Shown here piece after piece: positions 1-5,368 of a stretch of DNA of 5,368 nucleotides (its first letter is position 1; each line of letters starts with the position of its first letter). The translations under genes and the position numbers were made by a program. Under the pieces are notes generated by a model that did no database searches, had not been told where the DNA came from, and saw nothing but the letters and a program-made list of their open reading frames with translations. Location: assembly GCA_030612385.1 (NCBI GenBank), contig JAUWNZ010000099.1, positions 1 to 5,368 on the forward strand, read 5' to 3'. The stretch is from Pseudomonadota bacterium. Its GTDB lineage: Bacteria > Desulfobacterota > Syntrophia > Syntrophales > JADFWA01.

Positions 1-209
1 ATCCTGAGAATCGCCGTGTTGGAATTGGCCTTGACGGAAAAGCAGATAATATGGGGAATCTCAGCGAAGGCCGCATCAAAGACGCGGAAATGGCGTGTCA
101 GGGTCCTGTGGCTGTACAGATAGAAAGGTGTGCCTACATCACTTGCAATTTCATCTATGGGCGCCTCTTCACACCAGAGTTTATTGCCCACGTAATTAAA
201 ATAGTTCAC
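1..209 (-). CDS. lysA: Diaminopimelate decarboxylase, N-terminal part (runs off the left edge)
   Basis: A PLP-dependent enzyme of the alanine-racemase fold that converts meso-diaminopimelate to L-lysine in the cytoplasm, the last step of lysine synthesis. The 69 visible codons begin V(M)NYFNYVGNKLWCEEAPI. They contain the GTPFYLYS strand and the FSVKANSN motif, whose Lys60 should form the Schiff base with PLP. In related enzymes this reads YAVKAN, so the Phe-Ser form is a mild variant. The start is GTG: an in-frame TGA lies six codons upstream (within the end of the lipoprotein gene), and no ATG lies between. A weak AGGT Shine-Dalgarno sits 9 bases upstream. The gap to the lipoprotein stop is 7 bp, so the two are almost certainly cotranscribed. 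The rest of the enzyme lies outside the window. Ornithine or arginine decarboxylases of the same fold are possible, but the N-terminus and the argH neighbourhood fit LysA best. Confidence 0.9.
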   Translation of the reverse strand, partial: MNYFNYVGNKLWCEEAPIDEIASDVGTPFYLYSHRTLTRHFRVFDAAFAEIPHIICFSVKANSNTAILR

Positions 210-216
210 GGTAATA

Positions 217-675
217 TTACCTGTTCATAATTTCCGCAATATTTGACTCGCCGCTGCAATACCCTGAAGAGTTACATGTAACAACCTTATAAGAATATAA
301 CCAACCGATCTTAACACTTGTATCAAGATAACCTGTCTTTTTTTCATCATCCCTGACAAGTTTCGGATCCCGACAGGAAAGATCGGCAATAAGGGAATAT
401 TCCCGCGGGCATTCGGGACAGCCGTTGCCATCTATCTTCAATTCATTCCTGTATATCTTAAATCCGTCGACATCAACACTCTTTTCGGGTATACTCCAAC
501 TAAGAGCAATCCCTCCTTCGACAATCATGCCTTTTAGGTCGGAAACTGCCTTTGGTGTTGTAACTTTCGGCGGGACAGGATCTCCCCTTTTACCGCAACC
601 GGCAATGAGCGCCGCTAAAAAAAAGACCGCCATCATCATGAGAGCAAGAGGCAATCTATTCTTTTTAACAATCAT
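217..675 (-). CDS. Small envelope lipoprotein with LptM-like N-terminus and fibronectin type III-like domain
   Basis: A 152-residue lipoprotein of unproven function. Residues 1-26 form a lipoprotein signal peptide: KK at 4-5, a hydrophobic core at 8-25 and the lipobox LIAG before Cys27, the predicted lipidation site. Directly after it, CGKRGDPVPP matches the CGxKGxxxxP pattern of LptM (YifL), the small outer-membrane lipoprotein that assists LPS translocon assembly in enterobacteria. LptM is about 67 residues and ends soon after this motif. Here a domain of about 110 residues follows, with fibronectin type III features: ALSWSIP near 57-63, GFKIYR at 71-76 and WLYSYKVV at 125-132. Five further cysteines (86, 89, 101, 134, 140), including a CPEC pair, could form disulfides in the periplasm. 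The ATG lies 3 bp after the argH stop, and GGGAGA 7 bases upstream is the Shine-Dalgarno, inside argH. The motif and the position before lysA suggest an LptM relative, but the role is inferred. Confidence 0.85.
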   Translation of the reverse strand: MIVKKNRLPLALMMMAVFFLAALIAGCGKRGDPVPPKVTTPKAVSDLKGMIVEGGIALSWSIPEKSVDVDGFKIYRNELKIDGNGCPECPREYSLIADLSCRDPKLVRDDEKKTGYLDTSVKIGWLYSYKVVTCNSSGYCSGESNIAEIMNR

Positions 676-678
676 CCG

Positions 679-2049
679 TCAATCTCCCAATTCCTCGATC
701 CTCTTCAAAACAGATTCCCGAGCCGTGCCGCCATAACTCTTCTTTGAGTTCACGGAATTTTCCACAGTTAAACATCGATAGATCTCTTCGTCAAAGCCGG
801 CATAAAATTGCCGCAGCTCCTCGATACTCAGAGCAGACAACACTTTGTTTTTTTCAAGGCAGTAGCGCACGAGATGCCCTGTTATCCTGTGAGACTCCCT
901 GAAGGGGACACCCTTCATCACCAAGTAGTCGGCGACGTCCGTGGCAGTGGAAAATCCGCGGGCGGCCTCTTCCAGCATTCTTTTCCTGTTAAATTTTAAG
1001 TTTCCTATCATCTCCGATAACACATGAAGACATCCCTTTACCGTGTCGACTGTATCAAAGAGCGGTTCCTTGTCTTCCTGCATATCTCTGTTGTAGGACA
1101 TAGGGATGCCCTTCATCACAGTCAGGATAGCAATTAGATTTCCATAAACACGCCCCGTTTTTCCCCTTATCAATTCGGCAACATCGGGATTTTTTTTCTG
1201 AGGCATAATACTGCTGCCGGTGGTAAAAGAATCGGATATCTCCACAAAGCCGAACTCCCCGCTTGACCAGATTATAATATCCTCACAGAATCGGCTCATA
1301 TGCATCATTAAAAGACCTGCATCAAAGATAAATTCGGCTACGAAATCACGATCCGATACGGTATCGATGCTATTTGTAGTGACCTTTGGAAATTTCAGCA
1401 GTTCTGCTACATACTCCCGGTCAATCGGCAGCCGGGTGCCTGCCAGGGCAGCGGAACCCAGAGGCATGACATTGACCCTGCGGCAGCATTCTTTCAATCG
1501 CTCCTCATCCCTGTCTAACATTTCCCGGTAAGCAAGAAGATAGTGAGATAAAAGCACAGGCTGCGCTTTCTGCAGATGGGTGTACCCGGGCAGGATGGTA
1601 TCAATTTCTTTTTTTGCGGCGGCAAGAATAGAGGACTTGAGAGCCATGATCAAACCGGTTATCCGGTTAATCTCATCTCTAAGATATAGTCTTATATCAA
1701 GGGATATCTGATCATTTCTACTTCTGCCGGTATGCAGCTTCTCACCCGTCTTTCCAATGCGATCTACCAGGGTCTTTTCAATGACCATGTGTATATCCTC
1801 GAGATCAAGAGAGAAGGTAATTTCCCCGGCCTCAATGTCCCGGAGAACATCCTTAAGGCCTGCAACTATCTTCTTTTCTTCTTCACCGGAAATTATACCC
1901 TGTCTGGCTAACATCATACAGTGTGCAATGCTGCCCTCAATATCATATTGACAGAGGCGCTTATCGAATTCAATAGAAGCGGTAAATTCTTCCACCAGCT
2001 TATTGGTGGGTTCATTGAATCTACCCCCCCAGGGTTTTTCATCGATCAT
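679..2049 (-). CDS. argH: Argininosuccinate lyase
   Basis: Cytoplasmic homotetramer of the fumarase/aspartase superfamily that cleaves argininosuccinate to arginine and fumarate, the last step of arginine synthesis. The 456 residues match the usual length (457 in E. coli). Visible family motifs are the N-terminal WGGRF, EDIH near 84, [10 protein letters not shown] (104-113), [10 protein letters not shown] with catalytic His158, and the signature [11 protein letters not shown] (278-288) with its Ser pair and Lys286. MQEDKE and KGVPFRESH follow at their normal places, and nothing is broken. Three in-frame starts are possible: GTG 2058, ATG 2052 and ATG 2049. I choose 2049 because the AAAGGTGA Shine-Dalgarno then sits 5 bases away, whereas the GTG is part of that site. 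Two homopolymers fall in the gene: seven G in the WGGRF codons (2024-2030) and eight A in the QKKN codons (1190-1197). It is the first gene of an operon with the lipoprotein and lysA. argG is not adjacent. Confidence 0.97.
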   Translation of the reverse strand: MIDEKPWGGRFNEPTNKLVEEFTASIEFDKRLCQYDIEGSIAHCMMLARQGIISGEEEKKIVAGLKDVLRDIEAGEITFSLDLEDIHMVIEKTLVDRIGKTGEKLHTGRSRNDQISLDIRLYLRDEINRITGLIMALKSSILAAAKKEIDTILPGYTHLQKAQPVLLSHYLLAYREMLDRDEERLKECCRRVNVMPLGSAALAGTRLPIDREYVAELLKFPKVTTNSIDTVSDRDFVAEFIFDAGLLMMHMSRFCEDIIIWSSGEFGFVEISDSFTTGSSIMPQKKNPDVAELIRGKTGRVYGNLIAILTVMKGIPMSYNRDMQEDKEPLFDTVDTVKGCLHVLSEMIGNLKFNRKRMLEEAARGFSTATDVADYLVMKGVPFRESHRITGHLVRYCLEKNKVLSALSIEELRQFYAGFDEEIYRCLTVENSVNSKKSYGGTARESVLKRIEELGD

Positions 2050-2054
2050 CATTT

Positions 2055-2062
2055 TCACCTTT
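2055..2062 (-). promoter_or_regulatory. Ribosome binding site of argH
   Basis: The bases AAAGGTGA give a good match to the anti-Shine-Dalgarno. They lie 5 bases before the ATG at 2049 and only 2 bases before the ATG at 2052, and they include the in-frame GTG at 2058. The spacing favours the ATG at 2049 as the real start. Confidence 0.65.
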
Positions 2063-2072
2063 AGATTGGTGT

Positions 2073-2101
2073 CTTATAAACAATTCTTATGAAGTTTACC
2101 A
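2073..2101 (-). promoter_or_regulatory. Possible argH operon promoter (weak)
   Basis: TATAAG (2078-2073) matches five of six bases of the -10 consensus. With a 17-base spacer the -35 would be TGGTAA (2101-2096), only three of six. Transcription would begin close to 2066, giving a leader of under 20 bases that still holds the Shine-Dalgarno. The operon needs a promoter somewhere here, since a strong terminator lies upstream at 2245-2284, but this particular site is only a candidate. No clear ArgR operator was seen. Confidence 0.3.
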
Positions 2102-2147
2102 TAAAGAACTGTGATGGTCTCGTAAAAAGTACAACATACCACTTAAT

Positions 2148-2232
2148 CGTCATTCCGGCCTGCCTGTGCGTTGCCTGTCTGCGTGCGGACACGCACAGGC
2201 AGGCACACAGACAGGCGAAAGCCTGGAATCCG
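2148..2232. repeat. REP-like element with interleaved inverted repeats
   Basis: The outer ends are ATTCC (2152-2156) and GGAAT (2225-2229). They continue into GGC and GCC with one bulged base, matching the familiar REP-type hairpin CATTCCGGC-GAAA-GCCGGAATCC. About 57 bp sit between the GGC and the GAAA. Inside them, GCCTGCCTGTGCGT (2158-2171) is the perfect 14-bp reverse complement of 2191-2204. GCCTGTCTGCGTG (2173-2185) matches the reverse complement of 2204-2216 at 12 of 13 positions. The order is a-b-a'-b', so the pairs interlock instead of nesting. Because a and b also resemble each other, a nested fold (b with a', a with b') is possible too, closed by GCGTG-CGGA-CACGC (2181-2194). The element lies wholly between genes. 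That it recurs in the genome is inferred from its form. Confidence 0.7.
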
Positions 2233-2244
2233 AAATTGAGGCAT

Positions 2245-2284
2245 AAAAAAAGGACTACGTTTTTAACGTAACCCCCTTTTTTTT
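2245..2284 (-). terminator. Intrinsic terminator after the tRNA gene
   Basis: On the minus strand a 10-bp stem, GGGTTACGTT (2274-2265) with AACGTAGTCC (2261-2252), closes on an AAA loop and is followed by seven U (2251-2245). An A tract lies on the other side (2284-2277). Two pairs are G-U wobbles that become A-C mismatches in plus-strand RNA, so the hairpin works best in the minus direction. It would end the tRNA transcript, and any read-through from the cyclase gene, before argH. Confidence 0.85.
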
Positions 2285-2287
2285 ACT

Positions 2288-2364
<77 letters not shown>

Positions 2365-2386
2365 CCACTTGTATACTAAACTTTAC

Positions 2387-2415
2387 TACATATAACGCAA
2401 TCTTCTAAATGTCAA
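2387..2415 (-). promoter_or_regulatory. Likely tRNA-fMet promoter overlapping the cyclase stop codon
   Basis: A perfect TTGACA -35 box (2415-2410) is followed after 17 bases by TATGTA (2392-2387), a modest -10. Transcription would begin about 15 bases upstream of the mature tRNA, leaving a short leader for RNase P. The TGA stop of the cyclase gene (2414-2412) lies inside the -35 hexamer. A second possible -10, TAGTAT (2377-2372), has only a poor -35 and would start at nearly the mature 5' end. There is no terminator between the cyclase gene and the tRNA, so read-through may also contribute. Confidence 0.6.
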
Positions 2416-3419
2416 GTTTTTTCTCTAATTTTCCTAAGGACATTGAATGTACTTATTTCTCTTTCCATGCCTTTTACATTGAAAGGATTCATCTTTTCTA
2501 CCTCGACAACATTCCGAACCTCGCGATAGGTTTCATCACATATCAGTATTTGATCTTCTTCAGCAAGGTGTTCGAGTCTCGATGCCAGGTTGACGGGAGA
2601 GCCGAAGACCGTATACTCTTTTTTCCTGTGAGAACCGAATATTCCCGCCATTACTTCGCCGGTGCTTATCCCGATTCCAATAGAAATCTTTCTGCCGGTC
2701 GGTGAAAGATTTTTGTTGATTTCAGCCATCTTTTCTCTCATCTTAATAGCGCTTATCACCGCCCTCGCTGCATCATCGCCATAAGATATCGGCGCTCCGA
2801 ATACACCCATAATACTATCGCCTATGTGTTTGTCCAGGGTTCCATTATATTCAAAGATGATATTGTCGAGAGGTGAAAAATAGTATGAATTCAATATGTC
2901 GCAAAGTTCTTGCGGGCTCGTCGCCTCGGACATTTCTGAAAAACCACGGATGTCACTGAAGAGTATGCTGACCTTTTGCTTTCTTGGAATTATGCTTCTT
3001 CCCTTCCTTTGTAATTCAGCAAGTATCTGTTCTGAAACAAACTGCTTTAGTCTCTTCTTGATATTATATTCCCTGACCTTCGCCCTCAATTCAATATTTT
3101 CAAATGGTTTCGTCAAAAATCCGTCTATGCCGGCATTGACCGATTCAATGGCGCTCTCCATAGTTGCATATCCGGTGAGCATAATTCTGGTGATTTCGGG
3201 ATTAATGCCACCTATTTCAATCAGTGTCTCCAGGCCATCGATACCGGGCATCTTAAAATCTGATATCACGGTCTCTATATCCTGATCGTTATCCCGGACG
3301 ATATCGATGGCCTCGACGCCATTCTCCGCCAGGAGAATCCGGTAACCATCTTTACCGAGGACTTTCTTGAGAGATCTCCTGACCCCTTCTTCGTCATCTA
3401 CTATCAATAAGCCTGTCAT
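2412..3419 (-). CDS. Response regulator with class III adenylate cyclase output domain
   Basis: A 335-residue soluble protein that should make cAMP from ATP when its receiver is phosphorylated. Residues 1-118 are a receiver domain with acidic pocket Asp8-Asp9, phospho-acceptor Asp54 (SDFKMPG), Thr82 and Lys104-Pro105. A helical linker follows (about 119-145, with FVSEQILAELQR typical of the stretch before such cyclases). Residues 148-330 are a class III cyclase: metal ligands Asp156 (FSDIRGFS) and Asp201 (IGDSIMGVFGAP), ATP-selecting Lys197 and Thr270 (EYTVFG), and transition-state Asn277 and Arg281 (VNLASR). All key residues are present, and the Lys/Thr pair fits adenylate rather than guanylate cyclase. 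The ATG overlaps the kinase stop as ATGA, with AGAGGA 7 bases upstream, so translation is probably coupled. The kinase next door is its evident partner. What senses the cAMP is not in the window. Confidence 0.93.
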   Translation of the reverse strand: MTGLLIVDDEEGVRRSLKKVLGKDGYRILLAENGVEAIDIVRDNDQDIETVISDFKMPGIDGLETLIEIGGINPEITRIMLTGYATMESAIESVNAGIDGFLTKPFENIELRAKVREYNIKKRLKQFVSEQILAELQRKGRSIIPRKQKVSILFSDIRGFSEMSEATSPQELCDILNSYYFSPLDNIIFEYNGTLDKHIGDSIMGVFGAPISYGDDAARAVISAIKMREKMAEINKNLSPTGRKISIGIGISTGEVMAGIFGSHRKKEYTVFGSPVNLASRLEHLAEEDQILICDETYREVRNVVEVEKMNPFNVKGMEREISTFNVLRKIREKT

Positions 3420-5368
3420 ATCTTTGTCCTCTCACAGGGAAGCGCTATCGTGAAAGTGGAACCCTCACCCACAACGCTTCTGACATAAATATCTCCCCCG
3501 TGCCTCTTTATGATTTCATGAGATATATAAAGACCCAGACCTGTGCCTTCACCGATTTCTTTGGTCGTAAAAAATGGCTTGAAGATATCCTTGAGTATTT
3601 CAGGAGGAATACCATCTCCTGTGTCATGACATTCTGCTGTTACATCATTCGTATCTTTCTTGTAACGTGTAATTAGCGAGATATTACCCTTTCCTTCAGG
3701 CAATACTTGTATGGCGTTTTTTATAATATTTATAAAAACCTGTCCCAGGTTTGCAAAGTTTCCTTCAATCTCCGGCAGGTCTTCGTCATAATCTTTTTCG
3801 ATCTTTACATTGAGATATTTGTACTGGTTATATAAAACTCTCAGAGCATCATCCATTACCACATTGATATTTACCGGCTCAACGTATGTCTGTGTCTGAC
3901 GGGAAAGACCGAGCAGGCTTTTTACAATATCTCTTGCCCTCTTTAACTCCTTCAGACTGAATTCAAGATCATCTATTATCTCATTCTCGGTCTCTCCTTT
4001 TTCCGCCCACTCGCTCATGGACTCGATACTTGTCTGGATCAGACTCGATGTACTCGACAGAGGATTATTCAGTTCATGCGCAGTGCCGGCAACGAGCTGT
4101 CCAATAGCCGCAAGGCTCTCGGATTGAATGAGCTGTTTTTGTGTTTTATCCTTTTCCTCCAGTACCCGTTTAAGATCTGCAGTTCTTTCTTCGACCTTCC
4201 TTTCCAGGTCGATATTCATTTTCTCGATTTTTTCATAATTCCTTGCATTCTCTATAGCTATGGCGCTTTGATCTGCAATGGTGGACAGCAGTTCCATATC
4301 TTCACGGACAAATAGTTCCCCCGATTTTTTTTCACCCAATGTTATCATTCCAGTCAGCTTCTTCCTGAAAATCATCGGAATAACAAGTGAGGCTTCGATT
4401 GAATCGAGGGCATTAATGATCGATCTCCTCTCTTTTTCAGAAACGGGACTTTTGTCAATAACTGTTTTACTCAAAGGTTTCCTGTTTTTCTCAAGAAATG
4501 CTGCCATTGGGTGATTTTTCCCTGTGTCATCAAGTGGTTCGCTCCGGCGCGAGTATGACTGGAAACATTCTTTTTTGCTATCGTAGATCAGAAAACCTAC
4601 ATTGCTCACCTGCAGCGCCTCTGAAATAGAACCTGTCAAAAGGCCTGTAATTTCATCAAATCTTAACAGTGAGGTCATCTTTCCGCTTATCTCTTTGAGA
4701 GTCTTTCGATAATCGTATTTACCCCTGAAAAAGAAATTATCAATAAAGTCCTGAACCTTCGTCTTTATCGGGTTGAATAAGAGCGCTATCATCAGGGCGA
4801 AAACAAGAGAAAGTATGACAGGGTTGCCATATTTAGAGTGCATGAACAGAGAGTTAAAGACATATATTACAAGTATATAGAAAATTGTCAGGATGCCTGT
4901 TAATGAAAAGTAGATAGTTCCTTTTCTTATCACGGCGCCTATATCGAGAAGGTCGTATTTAAGAACCCCAAAGGCGAGAACAATCGCCGGAATAAAGCTA
5001 AAGTTACCCACCGGATAGACATTAAAGCCGCTGACAGGGAGATAATTCAGTGAGATAAGGATACTACTGAGGCCCATGCCAAAAAGTGTGTACTTTATCC
5101 TGTTTTTCTGCTGATTATTGCCGGCTTTTTTCATATTAAAAAATAGTGTCAGGATACAGTATATAACGGTGGATATGGCCATGAGTGAAAAGATATGGTA
5201 AACGGGGCCGGCTTTAGCGATTGTGCCGAAAGAATACTCATTGAATCCGGTTATGAAAAGACCTGTCTGCGTAAAAAAGAGAAATATTAAGCTTATGGAA
5301 AAGGCAAGATATTCGAGCCATTTTCGCCGGGAGATTCCGAGGAAGGAATGAACGAATTTGATATAAAC
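3416..5368 (-). CDS. Membrane sensor histidine kinase with GAF domain (N-terminus beyond the right edge)
   Basis: The frame is open from the stop at 3416 to base 5368, giving 650 visible residues. The ATG at 5182 (residue 63) is internal, because the 62 residues before it continue the membrane region. About six hydrophobic spans are seen near 17-40, 55-77, 93-112, 123-138, 150-175 and 183-201, like the 7TM-type input regions of such kinases. A GAF domain (about 235-375) and a coiled coil (378-425) follow. The HisKA domain has phospho-acceptor His431 in AHELNNP; its ExxN (Glu432, Asn435) is the motif linked to phosphatase activity, so it may work both ways. The ATPase domain has Asn551 (N box), DTGDG at 582-586, FKPFFTT at 596-602 and GEGTGLGL near 606-613. 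The kinase should phosphorylate Asp54 of the overlapping cyclase regulator. The signal is unknown: no large periplasmic domain is visible, so it may come from the membrane or a ligand of the GAF domain. Confidence 0.93.
   Translation of the reverse strand, partial: VYIKFVHSFLGISRRKWLEYLAFSISLIFLFFTQTGLFITGFNEYSFGTIAKAGPVYHIFSLMAISTVIYCILTLFFNMKKAGNNQQKNRIKYTLFGMGLSSILISLNYLPVSGFNVYPVGNFSFIPAIVLAFGVLKYDLLDIGAVIRKGTIYFSLTGILTIFYILVIYVFNSLFMHSKYGNPVILSLVFALMIALLFNPIKTKVQDFIDNFFFRGKYDYRKTLKEISGKMTSLLRFDEITGLLTGSISEALQVSNVGFLIYDSKKECFQSYSRRSEPLDDTGKNHPMAAFLEKNRKPLSKTVIDKSPVSEKERRSIINALDSIEASLVIPMIFRKKLTGMITLGEKKSGELFVREDMELLSTIADQSAIAIENARNYEKIEKMNIDLERKVEERTADLKRVLEEKDKTQKQLIQSESLAAIGQLVAGTAHELNNPLSSTSSLIQTSIESMSEWAEKGETENEIIDDLEFSLKELKRARDIVKSLLGLSRQTQTYVEPVNINVVMDDALRVLYNQYKYLNVKIEKDYDEDLPEIEGNFANLGQVFINIIKNAIQVLPEGKGNISLITRYKKDTNDVTAECHDTGDGIPPEILKDIFKPFFTTKEIGEGTGLGLYISHEIIKRHGGDIYVRSVVGEGSTFTIALPCERTKI

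Noticed and set aside
1220..1531. A 103-codon plus-strand frame opposite argH.
   Set aside because: It is antisense to conserved ArgH motifs, is Ser/Arg-rich as expected of a shadow frame, and has no start context.
2060..2150. A riboswitch, attenuator or ArgR operator in the argH leader.
   Set aside because: No conserved aptamer, leader peptide with arginine codons, or good ARG box (paired TGAAT/ATTCA halves) was found. The ATAAG repeats are too short to count.
2158..2216. The repeated GCCTG units as a short CRISPR array.
   Set aside because: The units are inverted as well as direct, with no spacers of regular length and no cas gene nearby.
2089..2271. A 60-codon plus-strand reading frame across the spacer between argH and the tRNA.
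   Set aside because: It runs through the palindromic repeat and ends in the terminator. It has no ribosome site, and its residues (Cys/Arg/His/Gln-rich in the repeat) reflect the palindrome.
2896..3285. A 129-codon plus-strand frame opposite the cyclase gene.
   Set aside because: It lies wholly inside a well-supported catalytic domain on the other strand and has no recognisable domain of its own.

Overview
The window reads as ordinary chromosomal DNA from a Gram-negative bacterium, most likely of the Desulfobacterota (former Deltaproteobacteria). This placement is an inference. It rests on the argH–lipoprotein–lysA order, the style of the multi-membrane-span histidine kinase, and a REP-like GTCATTCCGG...GGAATCC repeat. 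All genes lie on the minus strand, so transcription runs from high to low coordinates.

Right half (5368 to 2412): a two-gene signalling operon. First comes a membrane histidine kinase whose N-terminus lies beyond the right edge. Its frame is open to base 5368, so the ATG at 5182 is an internal methionine. It has at least six visible membrane spans, a GAF domain, a coiled coil, and HisKA and HATPase domains with every catalytic box present. Its stop overlaps by ATGA the start of a response regulator that carries a class III nucleotide cyclase as output. The cyclase has both metal-binding aspartates and the Lys/Thr pair typical of adenylate cyclases. Together they look like a two-component system that signals by making cAMP.

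Middle (2411 to 2050): an initiator tRNA-fMet gene with encoded CCA. A likely promoter has its -35 hexamer containing the stop codon of the cyclase gene, and a strong intrinsic terminator follows the tRNA. Between the terminator and the next gene lies a REP-like element with a compact, interleaved set of inverted repeats.

Left half (2049 to 1): a tight biosynthetic operon. It encodes argininosuccinate lyase (argH), a small lipoprotein with a LptM-like CGxxG N-terminus fused to a fibronectin type III-like domain, and the first 69 codons of diaminopimelate decarboxylase (lysA), which runs off the left edge. It joins the last step of arginine synthesis, an envelope lipoprotein, and the last step of lysine synthesis.

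I found no mobile-element gene, CRISPR array, toxin–antitoxin pair or defence locus. The points most worth a second look are the kinase–cyclase pair, the lipoprotein architecture and the interleaved palindrome.
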